From: Stutzerimonas kunmingensis
Lineage (GTDB): Bacteria; Pseudomonadota; Gammaproteobacteria; Pseudomonadales; Pseudomonadaceae
Assembly: GCF_900114065.1 (NCBI RefSeq)
Contig: NZ_FORS01000002.1
Location: 310,001 to 374,000 of the forward strand
Length of the DNA stretch: 64,000 bases
Direction: 5' to 3'
A program made the translations under genes and the position numbers. The notes under the pieces were generated by a model. It was not told where the DNA came from and searched no databases. It worked only from the letters and a program-made list of their open reading frames with translations. Numbering within the stretch: position 1 is the stretch's first letter; each line of letters opens with the position of its first letter. Of this stretch, positions 26,547 to 36,991 are shown one piece after another.

Positions 26547-26850
26547 CGGAGCGAGCCTCGGAGCCACAGGTTTTTTTTCAAATGGCCTTTTGCTTTACCA
26601 CCCCTTTGCGAAAGTTGGATAAAAAACATCCAGTGTTCGCCGGGAATACATGCACTCATAGTTGCCTGATCTTCTGTTTGATCGAAAGTTCCTTCAATCC
26701 CGCGCACAAATATTGATCAGCTGAGGCTGTTCGAACGGATGCGAAACAGGTAGAAAAGACACCTGTGTATGTTTCGGCTGCCAGTTCTGCGTCATGGACC
26801 GCAGCGTGATCGAGAACAAGAAGACAGGGCAATCCTGCTGAGGAGTCAAA
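26547..26850. other. Intergenic stretch between oprI promoter and acetyltransferase gene
   Basis: No convincing gene is seen. The stretch is AT-rich for this genome and includes a run of eight T near 26,571. ORFs here are short, lack ribosome sites and show no family. A promoter for the acetyltransferase and possibly a small RNA could lie here, but I cannot define either. Confidence 0.5.
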
Positions 26851-27144
26851 ATGAGCGATACGGTGCGTGTTCACCATGACCTGGCGGGGCATCGCTTCGA
26901 GGCCGTGATCGACGGTCATTGTGCCTATCTGGCCTATATGGATTTGGGCAAGCAGACGCTGGACATGTACCGGACCTTCGTTCCGGATGCGCTGCGTGGG
27001 CGAGGCATCGCTGCTGTGCTGACGCAGCACGCGCTCGAATATGCCGAGCGCGAGGGGTACCAGGTGATTCCGTCGTGTTCCTATGTCGAACGTTACATCG
27101 AGCGCAATCGACCGACCTCGGGCAGGGTGGAACCGACCCCATAA
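26851..27144 (+). CDS. Small GNAT-type N-acetyltransferase (YjdJ/COG2388-like)
   Basis: This 97-residue single-domain protein has the compact acetyl-CoA site of the small GNAT group: YRTFVPDALRGRGIAAVLTQHAL, then YAEREGYQVIPSCSYVERYI with the conserved Cys. It starts after GAGGAG and ends in a terminator. Substrate unknown. Conserved in many proteobacteria as a stand-alone gene. Confidence 0.88.
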   Translation: MSDTVRVHHDLAGHRFEAVIDGHCAYLAYMDLGKQTLDMYRTFVPDALRGRGIAAVLTQHALEYAEREGYQVIPSCSYVERYIERNRPTSGRVEPTP

Positions 27145-27170
27145 AAAAACGCCGGGAGACCGGCGTTTTT
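27144..27170. terminator. Bidirectional terminator between acetyltransferase and DAHP synthase
   Basis: Stem ACGCCGG / CCGGCGT with a GAGA-type loop, A run before and T run after; it lies between two convergent stops. Confidence 0.9.
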
Positions 27171-27174
27171 CGTT

Positions 27175-28251
27175 TCAGTCGCGCTGCCGTCTTGGCAGTA
27201 CGTCCTTTAGCTTGTCGTGCATGCTCATCACCGCCTTCTCGGTGGTTTCCCAGTCGATACAGGCATCGGTGATCGATACGCCGTACTTGAGATCTCTCAG
27301 ATCCTTCGGAATGGACTGGTTACCCCAGCCAAGGTGGCTTTCCACCATCAGGCCAACGATGGAGTTGTTGCCTTCCAGAATCTGATTGGCGACGTTGTCC
27401 ATTACCAGCGGCTGCAGGGCAGGGTCCTTGTTGGAGTTCGCGTGGCTGCAGTCGATCATCACATTGGGGCGGATGCCCGCCTTCTTCAGATCCTGCTCGC
27501 ACAGCGCGACGCTGACCGAGTCGTAGTTAGGCTTGCCGTTGCCGCCGCGGAGCACGACGTGGCCATAGTTGTTGCCCTTGGTGGTGACGATGGAAACGCC
27601 GCCGGACTGGTTGATACCGAGGAAACGGTGCGGGCTGGAAACCGATTGCAGGGCATTGATGGCCACGGTCAGGCTGCCGTCGGTACCGTTCTTGAAGCCG
27701 ACCGCCGAGGACAAGCCCGAGGCCATCTCACGGTGCGTCTGGGACTCGGTAGTACGGGCGCCGATGGCCGACCAGCTGATCAGGTCCTGCAGGTATTGCG
27801 GCGAAATCGGATCGAGCGCTTCGGTCGCGGTGGGCAGGCCCATCTCGGCGAGATCGAGCAGCAGCTTGCGGCCGATGTGCAGGCCGTCCTGGATTTTGAA
27901 GGAGTCGTCCATATACGGATCGTTGATCAGGCCTTTCCAGCCGACGGTGGTGCGTGGCTTCTCGAAATACACCCGCATGACGAGGAAGAGGCTGTCGGAC
28001 ACCTTTTCTGCCAGCACCTTGAGACGCTCGGCGTACTCGTGGGCGGCCTTCAGATCGTGAATGGAGCAAGGACCGATCACTATGAACAGGCGGTGATCCT
28101 TGCCGTCGAGAATGTCGCGTACCACCTGGCGCCCGTGGGAGACGGTCTGCAGTGCCGAGGCGGTCAGCGGAATTTCACGCTTCAGTTGCTCTGGCGTGAT
28201 GAGGGTCACGTTGGAGGCAACGTTAAGGTCGTCGATTGGTAAATCAGCCAT
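27175..28251 (-). CDS. 3-deoxy-7-phosphoheptulonate (DAHP) synthase, class I
   Basis: The 358-residue enzyme condenses phosphoenolpyruvate and erythrose 4-phosphate, the first step of aromatic amino acid synthesis. The class I AroFGH signature is clear: IVIGPCSIHD, RVYFEKPRTTVGWKGLINDP, then GARTTESQTHRE, KNGTDG and the metal site MIDCSHANSNKDP. Whether feedback is by Phe or Tyr cannot be told here, so no isozyme symbol is given. It is a single gene; the 263 bases upstream show no gene. Confidence 0.95.
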   Translation of the reverse strand: MADLPIDDLNVASNVTLITPEQLKREIPLTASALQTVSHGRQVVRDILDGKDHRLFIVIGPCSIHDLKAAHEYAERLKVLAEKVSDSLFLVMRVYFEKPRTTVGWKGLINDPYMDDSFKIQDGLHIGRKLLLDLAEMGLPTATEALDPISPQYLQDLISWSAIGARTTESQTHREMASGLSSAVGFKNGTDGSLTVAINALQSVSSPHRFLGINQSGGVSIVTTKGNNYGHVVLRGGNGKPNYDSVSVALCEQDLKKAGIRPNVMIDCSHANSNKDPALQPLVMDNVANQILEGNNSIVGLMVESHLGWGNQSIPKDLRDLKYGVSITDACIDWETTEKAVMSMHDKLKDVLPRRQRD

Positions 28252-28514
28252 TTGTTACTCGTCAGGAATCACGGGAGCCGTCCGCCAGCGATCCCGGTGC
28301 GGCGGAACACAGCCTGAGGGCGCAGCGGGGAAACGGAACCTTATCGCTAAAGGCCGCACTCGACAACGAGATTGATGGCCTATTGAGGCTTGCCCCCAGT
28401 GCACCCATCACGCTGCCACGCCAGTCACTGGGACGTTGCGTGCCGGACTGCTATCGTTCGACCTTTTACCGGCTGGCCCAACGAGCGCGGCCGGTCCACT
28501 GATCTGGAGTGCTT

Positions 28515-29471
28515 ATGTCTGCAGTGAGTCCACGTATCGGCATCATCGGCACCGGGGCCATCGGCGGTTTTTACGGTTTGATGCTGGCGCGTGCCGGCTA
28601 CGATGTGCACTTTCTGTTGCGTAGCGAATACGCCGCGGTGCACGAGCGCGGGCTACAGGTAAACAGTGCCGTTCATGGATCGTTGTTGTTGGAGCGGCCG
28701 CAGGTCTATCGCGATGCGGCAAAGATGCCGGCGTGCGACTGGTTGCTGGTCGGTGCCAAAAGCACCAGCAATGAGGCACTCGCGCCGATCATCGCGCAGC
28801 TGGCCGCTCCTGATTGCAAGGTCGTGGTGCTGCAGAATGGTTTGGGGGTGGAAGATGCCATCAGGCCATTCCTCCCTGACACCGTACATCTGCTCGGTGG
28901 CTTGTGTGCGATCTGTGCCCATCGCTCGGCGCCCGGCGTGGTGGAGCATCAGGCACTGGGCGGGGTGAATCTCGGTTACCACTCTGGACCGGCCGGCGGC
29001 GACGAGCAGGCACAACTTGCGTTGCTGAACGCGATCGTCGAGATGTTCCGTCAGGCAGGCGTGGACTCGTCGCCGATGCCCAGCCTGGCCCAGGCGCGCT
29101 GGATGAAGCTGGTGTGGAATGTCCCGTTCAACGGGCTGTCGGCGTTGCTTGACGCGGGCACCGAGTCACTGCTCAGTAGCGATCACGCGCGCGCGCAGGT
29201 CAAGGCGATCATGCAAGAGGTCTGCACGGCGGCGCACGCGCTGGGCTGTTCGCTGCCGGAGGACTTTCCGGAAAAGCTGCTGATGGGCACTGCGCGTATG
29301 CCCGATTACCTGCCCAGCATGTATCACGATCGTTTTCAGAACCGGCCGATGGAGCTTGAAGCGATCTATGCGGCACCGCTCGCTGCCCCAGCGCAGACTG
29401 GCGTTTCGATGCCCAGGACGGAGATGTTGTATCACCTGTTGCGTTTTCTGGAGCAGCGCACTGGTGGCTGA
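28515..29471 (+). CDS. 2-dehydropantoate 2-reductase family protein
   Basis: The protein has 318 residues. N-terminal Rossmann motif GIIGTGAIGGFYG, then VGAKSTSNE and LQNGLGVED; the C-terminal ApbA domain has the KLVWNVPFNGLSAL motif and conserved catalytic Lys. Ketopantoate reductases supply pantoate for CoA. Because pseudomonads carry several paralogues, the true substrate is uncertain. ATG 28515 has GGAG upstream; the GTG at 28509 overlaps it and is rejected. Confidence 0.88.
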   Translation: MSAVSPRIGIIGTGAIGGFYGLMLARAGYDVHFLLRSEYAAVHERGLQVNSAVHGSLLLERPQVYRDAAKMPACDWLLVGAKSTSNEALAPIIAQLAAPDCKVVVLQNGLGVEDAIRPFLPDTVHLLGGLCAICAHRSAPGVVEHQALGGVNLGYHSGPAGGDEQAQLALLNAIVEMFRQAGVDSSPMPSLAQARWMKLVWNVPFNGLSALLDAGTESLLSSDHARAQVKAIMQEVCTAAHALGCSLPEDFPEKLLMGTARMPDYLPSMYHDRFQNRPMELEAIYAAPLAAPAQTGVSMPRTEMLYHLLRFLEQRTGG

Positions 29472-29638
29472 GCAAACGCCGGGCCCGGTTTTCGCCGCGC
29501 TGCTAAGCTCAACGGCAGTCGCGGCGAGTCAGACCAAAGGTCGCACAGCAAACGCCAGGCGGAACATCTATCATCCGTTGGCGCGTCGTTCATAAGGTTA
29601 TAAGTGTTGCGGCAGGCGCAGTGGTGCCTTTGCCTTGA

Positions 29639-30622
<984 letters not shown>

Positions 30623-30695
30623 GCCATGTCGAGCACGCCGGGAGCCCAGCCTGCTGTCCTTTTATCGTTGCTTCGCTGCCGGCCCTGGCTGAGTT

Positions 30696-31430
30696 TCAGT
30701 TCTTGGCGATCAGATTGCCGGCATGCAGCCCGCATTCCTTGTGAGTGGCTTCCTCCCACCACCAGCGACCTTCGCGCTCGTGCTGATTGGGCAGTACCGG
30801 GCGGGTGCAGGGCTCGCAGCCGATGCTGATGAAACCGCGCTCGTGCAGGCTGTTGTAGGGGATTTCCAGCATGCGAATGTAGCCCCAGACTTCCTCGCTG
30901 GTCATCTGCGCCAACGGGTTGAACTTGTACAGCGCGTTATCCGCTGTGGAGAAGGCCGTATCCAGCTCCAGCACCGATACCTGGCTGCGTGTGCCGGGGC
31001 TCTGATCGCGGCGCTGCCCGGTAGCCCAGGCGCGGACGGTGGCCAGCTTGCGTCGCAATGGCTCGATCTTGCGAATTCCACAGCATTCGCCGTGACCGTC
31101 ACGATAGAAACTGAACAGGCCTTTCTCGTTTACCAGTGGCTGCAGCAATGCCGGATCGGGGGTCATGATTTCGATGGCAATGCCGTAGTGATCGCGTACC
31201 TGCTCGATGAAACGGTAGGTTTCGCTATGCAGTCGCCCGGTATCAAGGGTGAACACCTTGACGTGCTTGTTCAGCTTCCAGGCCATGTCCAGCAGCACGA
31301 CGTCTTCGGCGCCACTGAAGGAAATCCACAGATCATCGCCGAACAGGTCGAAGGCGAGCTTTAGAACGTCTTGCGGGGATTTCTCGGCGTAGGCTGTGGC
31401 CAACGCGGCGACGTCGATAGAGGGGCTCAT
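30696..31430 (-). CDS. cysH: Adenylyl-sulfate (APS) / PAPS reductase
   Basis: The 244-residue enzyme reduces activated sulfate to sulfite. PP-loop [14 protein letters not shown] near residue 40 is followed by the two Cys motifs of the 4Fe-4S type: [10 protein letters not shown] and GCEPCTRPV, plus the C-terminal KECGLH catalytic Cys. The iron-sulfur cysteines indicate preference for APS, as in other pseudomonads. AAGGA precedes ATG 31430. Expected to be CysB-regulated; no site is marked. Confidence 0.95.
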   Translation of the reverse strand: MSPSIDVAALATAYAEKSPQDVLKLAFDLFGDDLWISFSGAEDVVLLDMAWKLNKHVKVFTLDTGRLHSETYRFIEQVRDHYGIAIEIMTPDPALLQPLVNEKGLFSFYRDGHGECCGIRKIEPLRRKLATVRAWATGQRRDQSPGTRSQVSVLELDTAFSTADNALYKFNPLAQMTSEEVWGYIRMLEIPYNSLHERGFISIGCEPCTRPVLPNQHEREGRWWWEEATHKECGLHAGNLIAKN

Positions 31431-31622
31431 CGGGCGGCTTCCTTATAGATGGCATTGGCGCTTCGGCGCTCTGAGGCAGCGGATGGTAGCAAAAGGCGTT
31501 TATGCCGCTAAATAACGTTTAGGCACTCTTATCAGCTGCTTCGGGTATAAGCCTTGCGTTGCTTCGGTGGCGAGCTGCCGTTAGAGTGCCGCCTTCAATT
31601 TTCTGCATTGAGGAGTGGCCCC

Positions 31623-32240
31623 GTGGAAATAGCCTGTCTCGACCTGGAAGGTGTGCTGGTTCCGGAAATCTGGATCGCCTTTGCCGAGGCCACCGGAATC
31701 GAATCGCTCCGGGCGACCACGCGGGACATTCCCGACTACGACGTGTTGATGAAGCAGCGCCTGCGCATCCTCGATGAGCACGGCCTGAAGCTCGCCGACA
31801 TCCAGAAGGTGATTGCGACGCTGAAGCCACTGGAAGGCGCACCTGAGTTCGTCGACTGGCTGCGCGAGCGCTTCCAGGTGGTGATCCTGTCCGACACCTT
31901 CTACGAGTTCTCGCAGCCGCTGATGCGCCAGTTGGGGTTCCCGACGCTGCTTTGTCACCGCCTGATCACTGACGAAACCGATCGCGTCGTGGACTATCAG
32001 CTGCGTCAGAAGGACCCCAAGCGTCAGTCGGTCATTGCGCTGAAGAGCCTCTACTACCGCGTCATTGCCGCGGGCGATTCCTACAACGACACCACCATGC
32101 TCAGCGAGGCCCATGCCGGCATCCTGTTCCATGCGCCGGACAACGTCATCGCCGAGTTCCCGCAGTTCCCGGCAGTGCACACCTTCGACGAGCTGAAGCA
32201 GGAATTCCTCAAGGCATCGAACCGCAAGCTCGCGCTCTAG
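31623..32240 (+). CDS. thrH: Phosphoserine phosphatase / homoserine phosphotransferase ThrH
   Basis: This 205-residue HAD-family enzyme has motif I DLEGVL in place of DxDGTL, motif II SDTFYEF, and motif III/IV KDPKRQS and AAGDSYNDTTML. ThrH of P. aeruginosa has the same length and can phosphorylate homoserine using phosphoserine, allowing threonine synthesis without ThrB. GTG 31623 follows GAGGAG. It is a single gene between cysH and pabB. Confidence 0.95.
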   Translation: MEIACLDLEGVLVPEIWIAFAEATGIESLRATTRDIPDYDVLMKQRLRILDEHGLKLADIQKVIATLKPLEGAPEFVDWLRERFQVVILSDTFYEFSQPLMRQLGFPTLLCHRLITDETDRVVDYQLRQKDPKRQSVIALKSLYYRVIAAGDSYNDTTMLSEAHAGILFHAPDNVIAEFPQFPAVHTFDELKQEFLKASNRKLAL

Positions 32241-32275
32241 TGAGTGAGGAAGCGACCGGTGCATGGCCGGTCGCT

Positions 32276-33622
32276 TCAGTCTGGTAGCTGCTCCAGTGTC
32301 TGCAGCAGCACCTTCACCTTGTCGATCGATTCCTGGTACTCCGCCTGCCAGTCCGAGTCGGCGACTATGCCACCGCCGCCCCAGCAGCTGGCTTGCCCAT
32401 CGCGGATGAGCAGTGTGCGAATGGCGATGGAGCTGTCCATTTCCCCCCTGACATCGACGTACAGCAACGATCCGCAATAGATTGCGCGGCGCGTCGGTTC
32501 CAGCTCGTCGATGATCTGCATGGCGCGGATCTTCGGCGCTCCGGTGATCGAGCCGCCGGGAAAGCTGCCGGCCAGCAGATCGAACGCGTCGTGGCCGTCG
32601 GCCAGTTCGCCGGTCACGCAGCTCACCAGGTGATGCACGTTGGGGTAGCTTTCCAGTGCGAACAGCTGCGGAACGCGCACGCTGCCGATGCGGCAGCTGC
32701 GGCCGAGGTCGTTGCGCAACAGGTCGACGATCATCAGGTTCTCGGCACGATCCTTGTCACTGGCGAGCAGCGCTTGCGCTTGTGCGGCGTCGCTGCGCTC
32801 GTCCGCACCGCGTGGACGGGTGCCTTTGATCGGGCGGGTTTCCACGTGGCCCTGCTGCAGGCGCAGGAAGCGCTCCGGCGAGAGGCTGGCAATAGCGCCG
32901 TCTTCCAGTGCGACGAAGCCGGCGTACGGCGTTGGGCAAGCTTCTCGCAGCGCGCGATAGGCGCTCCATGGGTCGCCCGAGCAGCCGGCACGAAAACGCT
33001 GGGTGAAATTGACCTGGTAGCAGTCACCGGCCTGGATGTAGGTCTGAATGCGCTCGATGCCGTTCCGGTACGTGTCGACAGAAAGATCGGCAGCGAAACG
33101 GCTGTGCAGCCTGAATGGAGCACTTTCGACGGTGGTCGTTGAACCGAACAGCGCGATCAGTCGCATCTGCTCGGAAGAAGTCGTTGCTGGGTGAAACACC
33201 AACTGACTGGTGCGCCTCTGGTGATCGCTGATCAGCGCCCAGCCATAAAGGCCGAAACGTGCCAGTGGCAGACCGCTGTCGTCGAGGGCGCGCTGGGGCA
33301 GGGTCTCGAGGCGGGCACCGAAGTCGTAGCTCAACAGGCCGATCAGGCCTCCGGCAAACGGCAGCTCACAGCTCTCGGGCAGCTCGGCGGAGCCAAGTCC
33401 GCGCAACGCCTGGCGCAAACGGTGGAAGTAATCACGCCCTGATTCATCGTCGCGTGGCTCGTGCACAGCCAGTGGCCAGGCACTGAGAATGTCGAAGCGC
33501 CCGCGCTCGGCCTTCGGCCTGCCCGAATCGAGCAGCACCGCACCTGGGGCATGGCGGATGTGCTCGAACCAATAGGCGGGATCGGCCTGGTAGGGCAGGG
33601 CATGCAGCGTGCAGATGGACAT
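32276..33622 (-). CDS. pabB: Aminodeoxychorismate synthase component I
   Basis: The protein has 448 residues, of the chorismate-binding family. It uses ammonia from PabA to convert chorismate to aminodeoxychorismate for folate. Motifs include CYQVNFTQRF, PIKGTRPRG, LMIVDLLRNDLGR, and GSITGAPKIRAMQIIDELE near the C-terminus. No amidotransferase or lyase domain is fused, so it needs separate PabA and PabC. Stop at 32276 is 36 bases from the thrH stop. Confidence 0.94.
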   Translation of the reverse strand: MSICTLHALPYQADPAYWFEHIRHAPGAVLLDSGRPKAERGRFDILSAWPLAVHEPRDDESGRDYFHRLRQALRGLGSAELPESCELPFAGGLIGLLSYDFGARLETLPQRALDDSGLPLARFGLYGWALISDHQRRTSQLVFHPATTSSEQMRLIALFGSTTTVESAPFRLHSRFAADLSVDTYRNGIERIQTYIQAGDCYQVNFTQRFRAGCSGDPWSAYRALREACPTPYAGFVALEDGAIASLSPERFLRLQQGHVETRPIKGTRPRGADERSDAAQAQALLASDKDRAENLMIVDLLRNDLGRSCRIGSVRVPQLFALESYPNVHHLVSCVTGELADGHDAFDLLAGSFPGGSITGAPKIRAMQIIDELEPTRRAIYCGSLLYVDVRGEMDSSIAIRTLLIRDGQASCWGGGGIVADSDWQAEYQESIDKVKVLLQTLEQLPD

Positions 33623-33681
33623 GGGTCGAGTCGATGAGGGGGCAGCCCGAGAGGATACGCGGGCTACCCGGCTTGCGTCAT

Positions 33682-34665
33682 TCAGGCGTGGGGCGGGACA
33701 TGGCCGAACAGCTCCTGGGAGAACTTCACCCGTTCCTCCGGCGTTTCCTGGATGCCTTTCTCCTTGAGTTCCGCCAGGCGGTTCTCGACTGCATGGGCCC
33801 GGTGCGTCAGCCCACAGTCGTTGGCGATCTGGATGTTCAGGCCAGGGCGCGCGTTCAGCTCGAGAATGAGCGGGCCCTTTTCCTGATCGAGCACCATGTC
33901 GACACCGATATACCCGAGCCCGCAGAGCTCGTAACAGCCGGCGGCGAGCTTCATGAAGCCGTCCCAGTTCGGCAGCTGCACGCCGTCCACCGCGTTGGTG
34001 GTATCCGGGTGCTTGGTAATCTTGTTGTTCAGCCAGGTACCGCGCAGGGTGATGCCGGTGGCCAGATCCACGCCGACGCCGATGGCGCCCTGGTGCAGGT
34101 TGGCCTTGCCTCCAGATTGACGGGTTGGCAGGCGCAGCATCGCCATGACCGGGTAGCCCATCAGCACGATGATGCGAATGTCCGGCACACCTTCGTAGCT
34201 GATGCTCTTGAAGATCGGGTCGGGCGTGACGCGATATTCGATCAGTGCGCGGTCACGATGGCCGCCCAGCGAGTACAGCCCGGTGAGGATATTGGAGATC
34301 TGATGCTCGATCTCTTCATGGGTCATGATCTTGCCCGAGACGGTCCTGTAGCGGCCTTCGAAACGGTCGGCGATCACCAGGATGCCGTCGCCGCCGGCGC
34401 CCTGCGCCGGCTTGACGACGAAATCGGTGTGATCCTTGACGATATCCTTGAGCTTGTCGATGTCCTTTTCGGTTTCGATGATGCCGTACATCTCCGGCAC
34501 ATGAATGTCGGCCTCGATGGCGCGCTCCTTGGTGATGATCTTGTCATCGACGATCGGATACAGGTTGCGCTTGTTGTACTTGAGCACATAGTCCGCGTTG
34601 CGGCGGTTGATGCCCATGATTCCCTTGGCCTCGAGGGCCTTCCACGTCTTGATCAGACCGAACAT
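33682..34665 (-). CDS. ATP-grasp peptide ligase-like protein (alpha-L-glutamate ligase-like)
   Basis: The protein has 327 residues of RimK-like ATP-grasp type. ATP-binding Lys region FVVKPAQGAGGDGILV, then GVDLATG, ELNARPGLNIQIAND with metal ligands at its end. It would join an amino acid or peptide through an acyl phosphate. It is the last gene of a three-gene operon (gap of three bases from the 7TM gene). Comparative-genomic studies have predicted that this ATP-grasp, a 7TM transglutaminase-like protein and a pepsin-like protein form a peptide-synthesis or modification system; the product is not known from this sequence. Confidence 0.85.
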   Translation of the reverse strand: MFGLIKTWKALEAKGIMGINRRNADYVLKYNKRNLYPIVDDKIITKERAIEADIHVPEMYGIIETEKDIDKLKDIVKDHTDFVVKPAQGAGGDGILVIADRFEGRYRTVSGKIMTHEEIEHQISNILTGLYSLGGHRDRALIEYRVTPDPIFKSISYEGVPDIRIIVLMGYPVMAMLRLPTRQSGGKANLHQGAIGVGVDLATGITLRGTWLNNKITKHPDTTNAVDGVQLPNWDGFMKLAAGCYELCGLGYIGVDMVLDQEKGPLILELNARPGLNIQIANDCGLTHRAHAVENRLAELKEKGIQETPEERVKFSQELFGHVPPHA

Positions 34666-34668
34666 GGC

Positions 34669-36195
34669 TCAATCCTTCAGAAAGGCTTTGAAGCGGAACA
34701 GCTCGGTCAGGCGGTAGCCGCGGTAGCGACCCATCGCCAGCATGAAGCCCACCATGATCAGCAGCACCGCCGGGAAGGTGAAGATGAAGTAGGTCAGCTC
34801 CTGAATGTTCATCAGCATGAAGGCCAGGCTCGCGGCGATCAGGGTGCCGACCGCCACCTTGAAGGCATGGCCGCCGCCACGTTCTTCCCAGGTGATCGAC
34901 AGGCGCTCGATGGTCATGGTCAGAATCACCATCGGGAACAGGGAGACCGACAGGCCGCGCTCCAGGCCGAGCTTGTGACTGAGCAGGCTGATCACGGCGA
35001 TCAGCACCACGACGAACGTCAGTACCACCGAGAGGCGCGGCAGCATCTGCAGTTTCAGGTGTTCCAGGTACGAACGCAGCGACAGGCCCAGCGCCGTGAT
35101 CAGCGTGAACAGGATGATGCCGAAGCCGATCTGGGTTTCGCGGAATGCCAGGGCAATCAGTACCGGGGTGAAGGTGCCGAGAGTCTGCAGGCCGCCGAGG
35201 TTGCGCAGGATCAGGATCACCAGCACGCCGATCGGGATCATGATCATGATCTGGTAGGTCTGCTGGGTCTGCAGGGGCAGGCCATACAGCGAGTACTCGA
35301 GGAAGTCGGCGTCGGTGTTCTCGTCGGTCAGCTTGGCCAGGCGGATGGCGTTCATTTCGCTGTTATTGAGCGTGAAGGTCACCTGCGGATTGCGTCCGCC
35401 TTCCAGATTGATCAGCGGCTCGTCACCGGTCCACCAGACCAAGCGGTCATTCGGCAGGCCTTGCTCGCCGGTGCCGGGGTTGAAGAACAGCCACTTGTCG
35501 CCGTTGAAGCTGCGTAGCCAGAGTTCCGGAGTTTGCGGCTGGTCTGCGTTCAGGCGAATGGTATGCACGCGCTCCATCGGCACGTGAGCGATGGACAGCA
35601 GCAATTCGATGACGCGTGCCTTGTTCGGGATGGATGCATCGCCGCCCAGTAGCAGCTTGACGTTGTCGTCGTTGGGATTGTTGACCCGCTTGATGGCTTC
35701 GCTGATGAAGGTTTCCACATCAGCGGAATGCTGACGAATCGGAGAAAGCAGCGCTTCGGCAGCGATCTTCTCGGCGCCTTCCACCGGAAGACTGTCGCGG
35801 AAGATCGGCCCGGTGGCCTTGGTCTGCTCACCGCTGTAGCGCTTGGTGAGCACGAGGCGGTAATAGAGCGTCTGGTTTCCGCTCGCACGGCGTGCAGACC
35901 AGGTGACGCGGCGGTTGCCATCGGCCCGGTTGATGCTGACGCCGTAATTGTTGGATATGAAGCTTTCGTTGAGGCTGACGAATTCCTGATTCAGTGGCGG
36001 CACGTACATCTGCAGCTTGACCGGCTCGCGTGGGCTGGCCTGGAACTCGACCTTGGCGTCGATATTCCACAGGTCATCGGTTTCGTCTTCGGTAACCGGG
36101 ATGCCCAGTATGAAGATCTGGTAGGCGGTGATCGAAATTCCCAGAGCGACGAGGATGAAGATCAGGACTTTCAGATGCAGAGTGAGAGCGCGCAT
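34669..36195 (-). CDS. Inactive transglutaminase-like, seven-TM membrane protein
   Basis: The protein has 508 residues. One N-terminal TM (about 8-28) precedes a periplasmic transglutaminase-like fold (about 60-300). The Cys of the active triad is absent from the expected stretch (LLGGDASIPNKARVIE), fitting the inactive class. About seven TMs follow from 310 to 490. Its stop is followed three bases later by the ATP-grasp start. It probably couples a periplasmic sensing/binding domain to the ligase and protease-like partner, but this is inferred from the conserved trio. Confidence 0.85.
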   Translation of the reverse strand: MRALTLHLKVLIFILVALGISITAYQIFILGIPVTEDETDDLWNIDAKVEFQASPREPVKLQMYVPPLNQEFVSLNESFISNNYGVSINRADGNRRVTWSARRASGNQTLYYRLVLTKRYSGEQTKATGPIFRDSLPVEGAEKIAAEALLSPIRQHSADVETFISEAIKRVNNPNDDNVKLLLGGDASIPNKARVIELLLSIAHVPMERVHTIRLNADQPQTPELWLRSFNGDKWLFFNPGTGEQGLPNDRLVWWTGDEPLINLEGGRNPQVTFTLNNSEMNAIRLAKLTDENTDADFLEYSLYGLPLQTQQTYQIMIMIPIGVLVILILRNLGGLQTLGTFTPVLIALAFRETQIGFGIILFTLITALGLSLRSYLEHLKLQMLPRLSVVLTFVVVLIAVISLLSHKLGLERGLSVSLFPMVILTMTIERLSITWEERGGGHAFKVAVGTLIAASLAFMLMNIQELTYFIFTFPAVLLIMVGFMLAMGRYRGYRLTELFRFKAFLKD

Positions 36196-36200
36196 GGGTA

Positions 36201-36737
36201 TTACTCGTCAGCGTCAGATTCGTTGAGGCAACCGGGTTTGCCGGCAATAAAGGTGCGACTTGGGTCGACCAGGGCGCCGAAGCGGGTGAGTGCGTCGGAA
36301 CCGATCAAAAGTGGGTATTGGAAAGCGGTACGGTCCGTGAGGTTCACTTCGATTGTGCGTTTGGCCTTGCCCATGCACAGATCGAGTTCGATAACCGGGC
36401 GCGCCGTATAGGTTTTTTCCTCTTCCGGATCATAGTCGCCAGCCCGGCGCTTGATCTTGCTGATGCGTGCCAGCGGACGCTCGATGGGGTGTGCGTGGGC
36501 GCTGTCGACGGCAAGGTAGAAGCGCACCCACGACTCGCCTTCACGCTTGAATCGGGTGATGTCACGCGCACTGAGCGACGCGGTCTGGGCGCCGGTGTCG
36601 AGCTTGGCGTCCACTTCCAGATCGAAGTCGGGGATTCCAACGTGTTCGTTCAGACCGTAAATCGTATTGTCGGCAGCGGTGCCGATCGCGGGCAGGAGTA
36701 ATGTACAGAACAGCAGGAAGTGGGCTTTTACTCTCAT
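36201..36737 (-). CDS. Retropepsin-like aspartic protease (RimB/COG4067 type), exported
   Basis: The protein has 178 residues. A signal peptide (ends GTA-A near 21) is followed by a single retropepsin domain with active-site AKLDTGAQTASL (DTGA) and a C-terminal LLIGSDALTRFG. Databases often call this family putative ATP-dependent zinc protease; the DTGA motif and fold argue for an aspartic dyad formed by dimerisation. It is the first gene of the operon with the 7TM and ATP-grasp proteins. The lone copper-type or cyst residues are not informative. Confidence 0.85.
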   Translation of the reverse strand: MRVKAHFLLFCTLLLPAIGTAADNTIYGLNEHVGIPDFDLEVDAKLDTGAQTASLSARDITRFKREGESWVRFYLAVDSAHAHPIERPLARISKIKRRAGDYDPEEEKTYTARPVIELDLCMGKAKRTIEVNLTDRTAFQYPLLIGSDALTRFGALVDPSRTFIAGKPGCLNESDADE

Positions 36738-36916
36738 GGAACCTGTTGTCTTAAGGAAGGGATGACTGGAGATCGAGTGGCGACAGGCATTGCGGGCAAG
36801 CGCCGGTGGGCGCGAAAGGCTGGCATTCTAGCATGCTGGTTTCACGGCGCTACAAGGCGCTCTGCCCTGGCTCAAGCTAATCTCGATCAGGTTGCCGCTT
36901 TTACGACTTTAGTAAA

Positions 36917-36928
36917 GGTGTCGACAAT
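36917..36928 (+). promoter_or_regulatory. Upstream GntR-type operator half of a pair
   Basis: GGTGTCGACAAT matches eight or more bases of the perfect palindrome at 36992-37003, which is 75 bases downstream. FadR-subfamily GntR proteins bind GT-N-AC type palindromes, so this is a candidate auxiliary site for the adjacent regulator. No gene lies in the surrounding 36,738-37,004 stretch. Confidence 0.5.
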
Positions 36929-36991
36929 CTGCGTAGGCGGGCTGTTGACTGGTTGGCAATGCAGGCGTACTTTCGCCGCATCAAAACCTGA

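Noticed and set aside
33634..35517. Very long plus-strand ORF of 627 codons opposite the ATP-grasp and 7TM genes
   Set aside because: It is a shadow of strongly biased high-G+C coding sequence on the other strand; the product is rich in His, Gln and Asp with no family, and the opposite genes have clear motifs.
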